A stretch of DNA of 64,000 nt from NCBI GenBank assembly GCA_022606425.2, contig JAHDVF020001225.1, forward strand, positions 124,001 through 188,000. The letters run 5' to 3'. Both the position numbers and the translations under genes were made by a program. The notes beneath the pieces are model-generated. The model saw nothing but the letters and a program-made list of their open reading frames with translations, had not been told where the DNA came from and did not search any database. This stretch comes from Lepidostoma basale. Lineage: Eukaryota; Arthropoda; Insecta; Trichoptera; Lepidostomatidae. Within the stretch, counting starts at the first letter, position 1. The number at the start of each line of letters is the position of its first letter. Shown in pieces: positions 32,465 through 42,390 of this stretch.

Positions 32465-32580
32465 TTTGTCGAATGCCAGCCGACATCGCTATATGTACGC
32501 TACAACTCAGTTGTCGGCTGGCGGCCGACAAGATAAGACTTGCGCGCGCGGTGTATTTTCGCGCGCAAAACTTGACACGT
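32465..32580. repeat. GC-rich inverted repeat in intron 2
   Basis: GCCAGCCGAC (32476) and GTCGGCTGGC (32513) are exact inverted copies with a 27-base loop containing TATATGTACGC, followed by TTGCGCGCGCGGTG and TTTTCGCGCGCAAAA. Flanks are AT-rich. Could be a small MITE or a structured element. Confidence 0.45.
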
Positions 32581-32611
32581 GTCATTGTTTCTTGTGATTA
32601 TTATATTATGT

Positions 32612-32822
32612 AGAAATAATGGTAAAAAAAGTGTATGTTAACAATGTAAATGGAACTAGAAAAAGTGGAAGATCGAGGAAAACCTGGCACCATCGCGTGC
32701 ATTACACGATGTATGAATGTTGAGGAAGCGAGAGAAATATGTCAGGAAAGAAAAGTGTGGCACTCCATTCTTTCTGCCTACCCCTTCGGAGAGACGGCAT
32801 GGTGGTTAGTTTGTTGGTTTTA
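32612..32822 (+). mobile_element. TTAG-LINE 3' end (internal deletion)
   Basis: AATAATGGTAAAAAAAGTGT, then a GRSRKTWH-like block joined directly to CGCGTGCATTACACGATGTA, then CCCCTTCGGAG and GGTTAGTTTGTTGG. Intron 2 of the peptide gene. Confidence 0.7.
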
Positions 32823-33664
32823 AGTATTCTGTATGGGCGAATATAAACTCATAAACTGCTGGACAGGTTTTGATGATTTTTTTGTGTGTGTGTTTAAATG
32901 GGTCTCTGTATGGTTTAGATTCACATTATTCATCACAATTGCGAGCGTATTGAGTATACGGTTCATCATCTTGTATTTAATTTAAATAAAATACGAAAAT
33001 ATAAAAAAATGTTTGCTGAACCAGCTAAAAGCAGGCAAGTCAACGTTCGGGCAGGACAACGTCTGTCGGTTACGCTAGTTTATCACATAAATTAATCCAA
33101 GTGAAACCATTACAAATTAATAAGGGACTTTTACAAAACAAATACCTCAACCATCAATTGCATCAAATTGTCCAAAATGATGCAATCCGAAATAATGTGT
33201 GTGTATAACATATGTTGGTTAATACTGTAACCTCTAGTTAATCTTTCATTAAATTTCAACACAATAAAAGGGGGACTTTGACTATTTGAATTATAACTAA
33301 GCTTATCTATTGGGTTTTGACACGATTAGAGTTTCCTTATGCAAACGAAACGCGTTTTTACAAGTTATAGTAAAAACGTATGATTCATATATAGGCTTAT
33401 GATAAGATTGTGTGGTTTAAAACATATGACGAAATATCTTATAATTCAAATCCATTAGTAATATGATGAAATATTATAAAAGCACTCGTAATAAAAAATG
33501 TGGATTTGAATAGAAAAATATAACCAAACTACAAAATATAACTAAACTAAACTACAATGTTATCAAATAAGTAATCATCAAGCCATTTTTCTGGTGGATA
33601 TGCAGATACAATAGTAGTTTCGTTTCTCATCAATATTTGCCATACTTTGTGTTGGTACAAACAT

Positions 33665-34728
33665 ATGCGCTAGATTAAAAAAACGGTGGATTCGTGGAAC
33701 ATAAATTAACCGTCGCGTCGCGTTGCCATGTGGTAAATTGAGTTTCCACTGCCAATTTAAAGTTGATTTTCTTAAAACCTATGGACCCTAATATTATTAA
33801 AAAAATTGTAATCCTCCATTGAAGTGTTCTCAATATTTCGTAATAAAAAAAAAAGCAAAAAATTACTTCCTTCATCCCAAAAAAAATATTTTCTAAGACT
33901 GCCCTCACCTTCATTCGTGTTAAGGTAGAATCTGTTTTGCTAATATTTACAACTTTATCAAAAGTGACAAATACTTACTCGCTGTTTTGAAGTATTATAA
34001 ATTATATCTTTGGCTTTTTCAATATGTACGTAATAATACCGACTGTAGACGGAAACGCAGGATGCAACTTAATAATATCAGAACTGTGAAAATATTAACA
34101 CTTTACCAAAAGGGACAAATATTAATACGTACTCGTTGTCTTGAATGTACTAAACATTTTGCCTAGGTGCCTTTAGTGGGCCGCGCCGCGCGGCGCTTGT
34201 TTAGACCTGATTTTAGTCGATCGTTTCCCGTGACGCATTACATATCAGAAATCGCATGGTTCCAGAAAAAAATTAATAATGATATGTTTTTCAAATAATC
34301 CATGTATGTTATAGATATCGATCTATTCTAATGAAATTCCCTACAAGATGACATAAATTAAATTTTGATTCATCTAGTCATATGCTTGATATTTAGATAA
34401 AGTTAGCGGTAAACTGAACTTACCACATGGGAGCGAGCGTTTTGTTTTGAACACGGTACGTTAAGGGTTAAATAGACAATATGTGCACAATCTAAAAAGA
34501 ACATTTTGTGTTAAATTATTTTTATTTTGTTATTTTATTTTATATCATTGTATTTTATATTATTTGTGTTGGACGATCGAAGTGTGCGCGGGAGATGCCT
34601 ATTGGTGGCGATGAGGTTCGCAACCCTTCACACCGCGTCTCCCGCGGGGCGAAAAGAGAATGATGGAGTGCCGCATCAGTTAAAGTGTGACAGTCCATTC
34701 TTTCTGCCTACCCTTTCGGGGAGTTAAA
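33665..34728 (+). mobile_element. SINE-T split by a TTAA element
   Basis: Head AAACGGTGGATTCGTGGAAC at 33680-33699 and remainder from 34472 (ATAGACAATATGTGCACAAT) to the truncated hairpin CCCTTTCGGGGAG at 34710. Removing 33710-34471 restores the order of the uninterrupted copy at 3171-3468. Lies in intron 2. Confidence 0.75.
33710..34467. mobile_element. TTAA-flanked non-autonomous element (piggyBac-type MITE)
   Basis: 758 bp inserted in SINE-T between two TTAA copies (33706-33709 and 34468-34471). The ends are CCGTCGCG and ...AAGGG. About 20 bases in, GCCATGTGGTAAATTGAG and, near the other end, an inverted CCATGTGGTAAGTTCAGTTT match, giving subterminal inverted repeats. A TTAA target fits piggyBac mobilisation. 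No transposase frame; the frame at 33675-33914 (-) has no motif. Confidence 0.7.
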
Positions 34729-34879
34729 ACTTATAACTGATTACGATTGTGTACTGAACTAAGTTTAAAGGGTAGAAAATCTTTAATTTCGTGAATATTT
34801 CACGGGATGCAACTAGTGTAATAATATTTCTGAAGCCAAAACTCGTTTTAAGTATTATAATTGTTTTTTATCTTTACAG

Positions 34880-35094
34880 ATTTGGATGCTGACTTCGCCA
34901 TTCAACGCGACAGGACTCATATGATGAATAGAGTCTTCCGCAATATTGATCTAAACCTTCTGCCAATAAACAGTTCTCTCACCATCAAGAAGAAGGATAG
35001 GCAGAAGCGAGGGATAGATTCTAAATACGATATGTACTTTCAGTACTGCTGCGAACACATAAAAGAATGTGAAATGATCGAATGCCCACCTTGA
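34880..35094 (+). CDS. Insulin/relaxin-like prepropeptide, coding exon 3 (C-linker and A-like chain)
   Basis: Acceptor TTTACAG (34873-34879); first two bases complete Asp60. It encodes a 43-residue linker ending at a furin-type site RQKR (residues 100-103), then a 27-residue chain starting Gly-Ile and containing Cys116-Cys117, Cys123 and Cys128 before the TGA. The Gly-Ile start after KR and the adjacent Cys-Cys are insulin A-chain hallmarks. Spacing CC-x5-C-x4-C differs from CC-x3-C-x8-C. Seven cysteines in the mature part leave one unpaired or intermolecular. It might be a divergent relaxin or gonadulin-type hormone, or an unrelated cystine-knot-like peptide. Confidence 0.6.
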
Positions 35095-35318
35095 TCAAAA
35101 CGAATCAATTCTGTTTGATTTGATTTGATATTTAATATCTATATGATAAATTATGGTTTAATCCGTCACGCTATGACTGTTTAAAGTAGATTGGATTGAA
35201 ATATGCGCGGATAGTGTACTTGCCTGAATAATTGCTTTATACATATTTCCACCTATGGAGCATATTTACATTATTATCCCAATAAGAAATAATGAATTCT
35301 TACCTAATTATTTTAATC

Positions 35319-35324
35319 AATAAA
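35319..35324 (+). terminator. Polyadenylation signal candidate
   Basis: AATAAA 225 bases after the stop codon at 35092-35094, the first on the plus strand after it, giving a short 3' UTR. The UTR includes TTTGATTTGATTTGATA, a possible TTGAT-LINE tail remnant. Confidence 0.5.
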
Positions 35325-35409
35325 CAGTTGAATGTAGATTTTACATCTGTAGTGATCTGAATAGTATTATATAAAGGAAAAAGCATTGGGGGTGGAAAAT
35401 TGGGAACAT

Positions 35410-36230
35410 TAAAAAAACATCCTTTTTATAGAAGTTTTATTATATTTTATGGAAATGACATGTTTCTCCCTTCTAAGGTATTATCAAATGTCAGAAGGCG
35501 AAACATGTCATTCCAATAAAATAAAATAAAACTTCTAGAAAACTGGCGTTTTAATTCGTATTAATTATTTAATATGGAGTTTTACATCATTGTTCAAGAA
35601 ACAATAAATTAATTAAAAAAACTTTTTTTTATTCATTATTACATATGAAAACGTTTGTTTTCTAGAAGTTTTATTATATTTTATATTAATGACATGTTTT
35701 GGCTGTCTAAGGCATTATTAAACGTTATAAAACTTTTAGAAAAATAATGAAAGATCTATAAAACAGACGTTTTCATTCGAATTAATGATTTAATGTAAAG
35801 TTTTACATCAATGTTCAAAAACGAAGAAAACTACTACTTTCTAGAAATTTTATTATATTTTATGTGATTCACATGTTTTGCATATCTATGGCATTATCAA
35901 ATGTAATTAACTTCTATCAAACGGACGTTTTCATTCGTATTAACGATTTAACATGGAATTTACGATCATTGTCCAAGGAACAATTGATATTTATTAATCC
36001 TTATGTAATGATAAATTCGTAATCATTGATCGTGAACGAATCTGCTTTCGAGAAATTTTATAATATTTTATTTGACATTATCAACTGAATGAAACTTCTA
36101 GAAATGTTATAAAAATTCTAGAAAACAGACGTTTTCATTCGTATTAACGATTTAATAGGGAGTTTTAGATCAATTTTATTTAATTATTACGTAATGATTA
36201 ATTCTAGATATAATTTTATGCCTTAATTGG
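35410..36230. repeat. H repeat array (four to five diverged units)
   Basis: Units repeat the order hammerhead-like motif, AAAACTTCTAGAAAACAGAC, GTTTTCATTCGTATTAATGA, TTTTACATCATTGTTCAAGA. Copies start near 35430, 35650, 35840 and 36030. The block GAAAACAGACGTTTTC is itself a hairpin. Motifs reading GATAATGCC...GAAACATGTCAT occur mostly on the minus strand (35459, 35696, 35868) with one plus copy (35485). Confidence 0.6.
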
Positions 36231-36658
36231 GCTCTAGAAAATTGATTATGTTAAATAAAATATTTTTCAACGGAGAGGTACAAAAATACGAGTATACGCA
36301 AAAATTAATCTGTTAACATACTTCTTTTGAATTATTAATCTTTTTTGCCATCGACAAAAATGTTTATTTACTTTATATATTGTAACATATTGTGGGTAGT
36401 ACTAACCTGTGTCTATACGAACATGGATAGTATCAATTAAAAAATATTTTCTTTCTGTTCAATAAATGGTTAATAAGATAATTTGGTATAATAAATACAT
36501 ATTTACGTCATAAACGCTAACATGTTTATGAAGTGACAATTTATAGTTTAAATTATTTTGAAATGTATTAGAAAATTATGTATTTAAGATGAAAATACTA
36601 TTTATCCAAGAACTGCTTCAGCCTTTGTATTATATATACAATATTTCGACAGCGACCG

Positions 36659-36686
36659 GTTTCGAGAAGCACATTGGCATCAACAG
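36659..36686 (-). ncRNA. Hammerhead-like module, family 5-like, degenerate
   Basis: Minus strand: CTGTTGA in place of CTGANGA, TGCCAATGTGCTTCTC, GAAAC, CGGTC. Palindrome ACCGGT followed by C is retained. A partner GGAGCCCGGCGAAACCAATT occurs on the plus strand at 36706-36725. Confidence 0.4.
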
Positions 36687-36840
36687 ATAATTCTGTCGAT
36701 CACAAGGAGCCCGGCGAAACCAATTGCTGTAGAAATAATGAAACAAGTTTAAGAGTTTTGAAAAACATAATTTTATTATTTAAAATGAACTTCAATCATG
36801 AGATTAAAGTAAAATCATTTATTGCACTTTTCGTAAACAT

Positions 36841-36868
36841 GTTTCGGATCGCAGGCACCCTTCCTCAG
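36841..36868 (-). ncRNA. Hammerhead-like module, family 1-like
   Basis: Minus strand: TATACA, CTGAGGA, AGGGTGCCTGCGATCC, GAAAC, ATGTTT. Core is intact with palindrome ACATGT and U at the cut; stem I pairs poorly. A decayed plus partner with CTTAAGAAGGGCGTCTGATC is at 36903-36930. Confidence 0.5.
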
Positions 36869-37084
36869 TGTATACATTTTAACTAAGGTTAAATTCTTAA
36901 CACTTAAGAAGGGCGTCTGATCCTCAAAGCCTGTTTGAGAAAATTGCTACAGTGAAAATAAAATTTACTTTAAATGTTATTAAATTTTGAAATTGTTGTT
37001 AAGGGTGACGAAAAATATATGATAAATTAAAAAAAAAATAACATCACAATAAAAAACCTTTTATAAATGAGTTGAGTAGGTAAC

Positions 37085-37230
37085 TTACTTACTGAATAAG
37101 ACAGCCGTTGTCGTCCACTGCTGGCCATAGGCCTCCCCCATACCTCTCCATGTCTTGTGCCTTTCGCATCCAATCGCCAGCAATTCTTCGAATATCATCG
37201 GACGATCGTGTGGGGGGCCTCCTAGTAGGT
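37085..37230 (-). mobile_element. LINE-D 3' end
   Basis: Antisense PTRSSDDIRRIAGDWMRKA and QDMERYGGGLWPAVDDNGC, the LINE-D C-terminus, as at 31684-32078. About 145 bp. Confidence 0.75.
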
Positions 37231-37395
37231 AAAGTGGAGATTAATTTATTTTTTTGTAAAATATTGAATGTTAAGGGGTTAACATTGTGTAATTCCATTG
37301 TAAATTGGAATTTAAAACACAACACTGTATATTTTCCACTTAAATTTATTCAATATATTTATAAAATAAAAATAAATGTATTAAAATACGACAAT

Positions 37396-37421
37396 GTTTC
37401 GGAGGTGACCTCCATCTTCAG
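37396..37421 (-). ncRNA. Hammerhead-like module, family 6
   Basis: Minus strand: ACAC, CTGAAGA, T, stem II GGAGG-TCA-CCTCC (perfect), GAAA, ACATTGT, C, GT. Same family as 62123-62161. A truncated plus partner (ACATCTGAAGATTACCTGAA) is at 37450-37469, and the flanks AAAGTGGAAAATATACAGTG repeat in inverted orientation (37327, 37474). Confidence 0.6.
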
Positions 37422-37699
37422 GTGTAAGTATATAACAGTTATATACTTACATCTGAAGATTACCTGAATAAACTAAAGTGGAAAATATACAGTGTTGTGT
37501 TTCAAATTACATATTTTGTAATAGTCGAGAAATATCAGTATTCATTGTAAACGTCCCATGTAATGAAAGTATTTCGTGCTGAATATTTTAAGTTTATTTA
37601 TTTATTTGTTTTATTAAATATTGAATGTGCGTTATAACATTCGTTCGTTGCCAAAAATTTTAAGGTTTTGATTAATTAATAAAATGTATAGTATTAACA

Positions 37700-38480
37700 C
37701 AGTTTCGTCTTTTATTTATTATTTATCCTGTCCCCAATTTCTTCTATTCTTCTCTTCCATTCTTCCCTGTCTAGTGCGGCTCTTTTGAAATCTGCATATG
37801 ATGAGCAGCGCACGTCTACCAACAGGTCCTCCAGGTACTCTCGGCGTGGGTGTCCCCTAGAGTTTGTCCCCTCGGTCATACCCTCCATTATGGCATGCAA
37901 GACGCCTTCTTGTCGTATTACATGGCCGATCCATCTTGCACGCCTTTCGGACAAGGTCTTGAGCAGGTGCCTTCCTCCTTCGATTCTTTGGAGAATCTCC
38001 TCATTTGTGATGTGGTCTCTCCAGGAAATCCCTAATAGTCTTCTATAGGACCACATCTTAAAAGCCGCAAGTCTCCGTTTATCTCTTTCGGATAGGTACC
38101 ATGTCTCGCAGCCGTGCATCAAGATACTCCATTGATAAGGAGTATTCTCAGTTTTGGGTCTATACGAGTATTATTTGATTATATTATTTTCGACCTTTTA
38201 TTAAATGCAAGTCTAGCCTGATGTATACGGCTGTCGACCTCGCTCTTAGACCGACTGTCCTATGTTATTTTGCTCCCGAGGTAGACAAACTCTTCGGTGT
38301 TCTTTAGTGGAACTCCTGACACCACTACTCTCATCTGATATTGCGTTCGGCCTACAGTCAGCAGCTTTGTTTTGTCTTTATTTATCTTTATGTTGTAGTT
38401 ATTTTGAAGAATGCTTTGCAATGCTATGTTAGTGTCCTTGTAATGAGTGTGTCCTCGTAATGCGATACGAGGGTCATTGT
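37700..38480 (-). mobile_element. LINE-E ORF2 C-terminal part
   Basis: Minus frame 37712-38122 (136 residues): GCETWYLSERDKRRLAAFKM, WSYRRLLGISWRDHITNEEI, ARWIGHVIRQEGVLHAIMEG, and DVRCSSYADFKRAALDREEW. Upstream to about 38450 lies the V-Y-L-G-S-K-I-T block in other frames. Close relative of 58738-59385. Confidence 0.8.
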
Positions 38481-38559
38481 AAGATGAATTTAAGATTTGG
38501 AATTGTAACGGTGAGAAATTAGAGCCAGTTACAGAATTTATTTACTCTTTGAAGCAAGT

Positions 38560-38816
38560 TTACAATAAATGGAATACCGAGGAAGAAATATATGACATAT
38601 GATTGCATCATAAGTAAAATTAGTAATGAAAGTATTTTGAAAGATTGAATTGGATATACGGAACGCATGGATGAAGAAAGAAAGGTTAGGAACGTATACG
38701 TTAACGGTGTGAATGAAGTACGGAGTCGTGGGAGACCGAGGAAAACTTGGCATGACCAGATTTATCTAATTTTAAAGGTTGGCCAATTTAGAAGTCGGAA
38801 AAATCGACGTGCGTGT
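38560..38816 (+). mobile_element. TTAG-LINE relic
   Basis: Frame 38667-38852 begins MDEERKVRNVYVNGVNEVRS and RGRPRKTWHDQIYLIL, and is cut at AATCGACGTGCGTGTATG by the tRNA-like segment that follows. Confidence 0.7.
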
Positions 38817-38895
38817 ATGGTCGTGCTGAGACTTGAACCCATGTCGCTTTGATCAGGAGTCAAGTGTTCTGACCCCCGGACCTTTAGCCCATATT
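38817..38895 (-). mobile_element. tRNA-like SINE head or tRNA pseudogene
   Basis: Minus strand contains B-box-like GGTTCAAGTCTC and an anticodon arm CTTGA-CTCCTGA-TCAAA, which would give anticodon CCT. Acceptor arms do not pair, so it is not an intact tRNA. It lies exactly between two LINE fragments. Best read as a tRNA-derived SINE head. Confidence 0.5.
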
Positions 38896-38899
38896 GAGC

Positions 38900-39155
38900 C
38901 TTAACCTCCATTATTTTTCGCCTGGGTCATGTACTGCGTGGGGAAAAGTACCACCTTCAACAACTGATATTGGAGGAGGAAATTGAGGGACGCCGAGGGC
39001 CCGGTAGGAGACAGATGTCCTGGCTGCGAAACGTAACGGAAGTGGACCGGCATCCGAAGTGTGGAGGAGTTGTTCCGATTGGCGCAGGACAGGGACAGGT
39101 TCGCCGAGGTGATCACCAATGTTAGGGGGACCCGACAGGGCACTTGAAGAAAAAT
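38900..39155 (+). mobile_element. LINE-B C-terminus
   Basis: Plus-strand reading FAWVMYCVGKSTTF in one frame then RPGRRQMSWLRNV, WTGIRSVEEL and ending in CGACAGGGCACTTGAAGAA. Frameshifted 3' end. Confidence 0.7.
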
Positions 39156-39164
39156 CAAATTAAA

Positions 39165-39850
39165 TCAGTTCATTTGATCAATAGTCATTACAAAATTAAT
39201 TTTTAAAGCATCTATTGAGAATTGGTAAAATAATATATCGTTGGTGATCTGGCAGAAAGTCCTATCTCGAAAATGTCAATTTTTTAAGAGAGACGTAAAA
39301 CTGTTTTGTTCAGAACTTAAGGGTCACACAATATTAAATAAAAACACGTACAATTTTTTATTATTTTAGTTGATTAAAAAAAAAGATGGAAATTTAAAAA
39401 CTATTCTTATAATGGAGTTATGAAAGATGGTGTAAAATGACATACATAATATATACGAAGTGCAGATAGGACTTTCTGCCAGATCAACGACGATATTTTG
39501 TATAGTATACTACCAGAAAAGCATGAAAGATGGTTCGTCAAGAGTATTTGCCTTCTGAACGTACTTTTACTAATATAAAAGACGTCGATCTCCGAGGAGA
39601 CCGCGTTCAGCAGATTAATTACTCTTCCCACCGGTGTCACCAGAGGCAGGTTGGTTCTGGCGGTCGGCAGGTAAAACAATCTATGCTGACGCTGTCAGAG
39701 ATATCTATCAGGGACAAAAGGCCGAACACCCTCCAGCACGGCCGAGATCTCGAAATATCTCCTGAGTAATCTAAAGAAATGGGTTATGAGGTGCCCATTT
39801 CTTCGAAACTGCAGAGAGTAAGTCCGAAGCATTCTCAAAAGAAGGTTCTT
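39165..39850 (-). mobile_element. TTGAT-LINE, inverted copy with MITE insertion
   Basis: Begins with ATCAAATTAAATCAGTTCAT (inverted tail), is broken by 39239-39492, and resumes with antisense of the ARTNLPLVTPVGR and SSEIDVF blocks, then the antisense of the C-terminal ORF up to about 39850. Confidence 0.75.
39239..39492. mobile_element. Small inverted-repeat MITE inside TTGAT-LINE
   Basis: The 29-base ends 39239-39267 and 39464-39492 are inverted copies with 27 matches; each includes TGATCTGGCAGAAAGTCC. Length 254 bp, no coding capacity. ATAT lies on both sides and may be the target duplication. Excision would restore the LINE tail order seen at 18780. Confidence 0.75.
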
Positions 39851-39859
39851 CGCCTAAAA

Positions 39860-40030
39860 TTTCAGTCCTCCGTTTTATCTATACAATCTGACAATCGTTA
39901 CAACTTCGCTGTATCATTCTCAACGTTATGTATCCATCGCGATTGTAGCCCAATTGGTTTTCTACCACCTGATTGCCAATCCAGTAACCTTTTTATGGTT
40001 CGCGATGACGGCATCCTCTGCACGTGACCA
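39860..40030 (-). mobile_element. LINE-G C-terminal relic
   Basis: Antisense reading EDAVIANHKKVTGLAIRW with KTNWATIAMDT resembles the PSSRTPKRMLELHPGGRRPI-type ending at 63420-63655, after mutation. Confidence 0.45.
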
Positions 40031-40485
40031 GCTCAGAACGAGTGTACAATGTTTATACAGTCCTATGATAATATGAAACAGATAATTCAACAAATTATAC
40101 CAACCATGATAAACTGTTTTGAATTATATACGATTAGTATTGTGGAGCACATTGATTAAAATGAATGACGATATTATAGTTTGGTTTATTTGCATACAAA
40201 ATTATTTCACATTGCAGTGTAAGCTTGTTTTGTGTTCTAAATAACAAAAAGCAACGTGTGCATTTATGAAATTTGTTGATACAAAATACCAAAATTATAA
40301 TTGTTATCTGTGACCCATATTGACTCTACTACCGAGAAAGCTATTGATGTATTGTGAAATCCATGAAAACACCTAAAATTTGGTCTAATTTTAAATACCA
40401 TTTAAAAAAATTCGAATTCAAAAGGTCGTTTGAACCCAATTACTACAATATATACAATTTGTACTATTATATTGAGTTGATTGTA
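40031..40485. other. No recognised feature
   Basis: AT-rich, no motif or frame recognised. Confidence 0.4.
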
Positions 40486-40489
40486 AGAC

Positions 40490-40520
40490 CTGACGATGCT
40501 AACATCGGTTAGAGACACAG
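40490..40520 (+). ncRNA. Hammerhead-like module, family 3, degenerate
   Basis: CTGACGA, T, GCTAAC-ATCG-GTTAGA, GACAC in place of GAAAC, AGCTGTC, GCGAC. First half of core and stem II survive; the GAAA box is damaged. Confidence 0.45.
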
Positions 40521-40744
40521 CTGTCGCGACTAATTATATTAAATTTTGATATTCATAACAAAGTTTTTTATTTTTTAATAATTTAAAATGATATTGTAAT
40601 AACCTTGGAAATGAAAAATAAAACACGTTGCTTACGTTCCACTTTAATTTATGAAATATTTTTAAACTGCATTGTTTTGTCGGAAACATTTCGATATTTC
40701 AATATTATTAACTGTTTAAAACTTCTGCAAACTAAAACACGTCT

Positions 40745-41245
40745 TTGAAAACAAGGAAACTCCAATATGTCTAAAGAGAAAAGTTTATGATTCATGCATA
40801 CTGCCTGTGATGACGTATGGGATGGAAACTATGACCCTCACCAAGAAAAATGCAGAGAGATTAAGAGTCACGCAGCGTTCCATGGAAAGACATATGCTCG
40901 GTCAGTCTCCGAGATAAAATCAGAAATGAAGAGATTAGACGCCGAACAAAAATAACGGACATCATGGAACGACTAGCGAGACTGTAGTGGCAATGGGCGG
41001 GTCATGTGGCGAGACAGAGTGAGGATAGATGGACCCAGAAAATAATAAGGTGGAGACCATGGTAGAATAGGAGAAACGTCAGCAGGCCGCAAAAAAGGTG
41101 GGCCGACGACATTGCTGCCGTGGGGGGTGGGGGAGGAAATGTGGCTACGGCTGGCAGGAGATAGAGACGAGTGGAAGGGAAGGGAAGAGGCCTATGTCCA
41201 GCAGTGGACCGATAAAGGCTGACGAAGAAGAAAAACTGTTTAAAT
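40745..41245 (+). mobile_element. LINE-D C-terminal part
   Basis: Reading VMTYGMETMTLTKKNAERLR, an R-S-M-E-R block, LRDKIRNEEIRRRTKITDIM, W-A-G-H-V-A-R and GLCPAVDR-type end, with frameshifts, closing in GACGAAGAAGAA. Counterpart copies at 31684, 37085 and 49095. Confidence 0.75.
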
Positions 41246-41289
41246 TAAAACACTGTTTTAAAATACCAAAATTGATTTTACTTCTTTTG

Positions 41290-41345
41290 AAATTGTCGCG
41301 ACAGCTGTTTCGCTAACCGATGTTAACATCGTAAAGTGTTACAAT
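41290..41345 (-). ncRNA. Hammerhead-like module, family 3, with distal stem I
   Basis: Minus strand: ATTGTAACAC, decayed core TTTACGA, GTTAAC-ATCG-GTTAGC, GAAA, palindrome ACAGCTGT, C, GCG, ACAAT. ATTGT and ACAAT pair, showing that family 3 has a distal stem I separated from the core by an internal loop, as type I hammerheads often do. Confidence 0.5.
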
Positions 41346-41440
41346 GACAATTTTTATAATTTTTTATTATTATTTATATTTAAAATTAAATAGAAATAAA
41401 AACACTGCACTTTGTTTTCCACCACTCGGTTATTTAAATT

Positions 41441-41478
41441 GCCGACTAGTTTCGCTTGTGCCCAAGCTTCCTTATGGC
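41441..41478 (-). ncRNA. Hammerhead-like module, family 7 (left of a pair)
   Basis: Minus strand: GCC, ATAAGGA (from CTGAGGA), A, stem II GCTTG-GGCA-CAAGC (perfect), GAAA, palindrome ACTAGT, C, GGC. GCC/GGC closes stem I. Two core bases are mutated. Confidence 0.5.
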
Positions 41479-41691
41479 TTTGTAATAACAGAACAACAAC
41501 ACATATTTACATTAATTATTATTTTTTATATTTTGTTTATTTTAGTGTAACAAACAAACATGTATAATATATATAGTGGATAGAAAGAGAGACAGGGGGA
41601 TGAAAACTGGGACCCGTATATTCGAAAAATCTCCCCCCTCCCTCTCTTTCAATCTACTTGTAAATCTATGTTGTTGTTCTTTTATTACGAA

Positions 41692-41729
41692 GCCCTGAGG
41701 AAACTTGGGTACAAGCGAAACTAGTCGGT
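41692..41729 (+). ncRNA. Hammerhead-like module, family 7 (right of a pair)
   Basis: GCC, CTGAGGA, A, ACTTG-GGTA-CAAGC, GAAA, palindrome ACTAGT, C, GGT. Intact core; stem I GCC/GGT has one G-U. Outward-facing pair with 41441-41478, 214 bp apart. Confidence 0.55.
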
Positions 41730-41974
41730 AAATAAAATAACCGCATAGTGGTAAAAAACAAAGTGCAGTGTTTTTTCTATTTTATTTTAAATATAAATAA
41801 TTATAAAATTGTAAATTTCTTTCCACAAAGTGAATGCCTCATACGAAAATTTAATTTTTATTTATTTAAACGGTAAAATATTTTTATAAAATAAAAATGA
41901 CAACCACTTGTTTCAGCATGTTTTTTCAATTATAAGGTTATTAAAATGGAATTCCACTGTGTTAACGCATTAAC

Positions 41975-42381
41975 CTTCAATCTTCTTCTAAGTCGTATCC
42001 CTCATGATTGAAGGTCGTGTCCATCATGTAAACCATGATCATGGCACACCATGCGCACCTGTCACCCGTCAGTCTCCAGGCTGCAGCTAATGAGAGACTA
42101 GTCAGCTCCCTGATTTGATCGGACCAGCGGTTCGGTGTTCGTCCTTGTGGTCGCCTTTCCTCTCTATTGGCTCTGGCTCTCTGCAGTACGTCTGCATTAC
42201 TGACCCTATCGGTCCATGGTATACAGAGCATTCTGCGGTATATCCACATCTCAAACGTTTCCAACCGGTTCATTACATTCACACCTAGAGTCCAGGATTC
42301 GCAGCCATATTGTAGAACAGATCATTTATAACATTTGATCATTCTTTGTCGGAGGTTAAAGTTAAGATTATTGTTGCAAAA
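41975..42381 (-). mobile_element. LINE-B-like C-terminus (3' part of a nested, split LINE)
   Basis: Minus frame 41977-42282 (101 residues): MNVMNRLETFEMWIYRRMLC, IPWTDRVSNADVLQRARAN, RTPNRWSDQIREL and a W-R-L-T-G-D-R end. Reading continues through 42381 (RQRMIKC block) and, after removing FB and piggyBac, into 45457-45790. Confidence 0.8.
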
Positions 42382-42390
42382 TAATGTTCT

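Noticed and set aside
33326..33360. GTTTCCTTATGCAAAC-GAAACGCGTTT as a ribozyme
   Set aside because: Has a GTTT/AAAC stem, GAAAC and palindrome ACGCGT, but the CUGANGA half is unrecognisable (GATTAGA). Too degenerate to list as a feature.
38817..38895. Functional tRNA gene
   Set aside because: Anticodon and T arms partly form, but the acceptor stem does not pair and it abuts LINE pieces on both sides.
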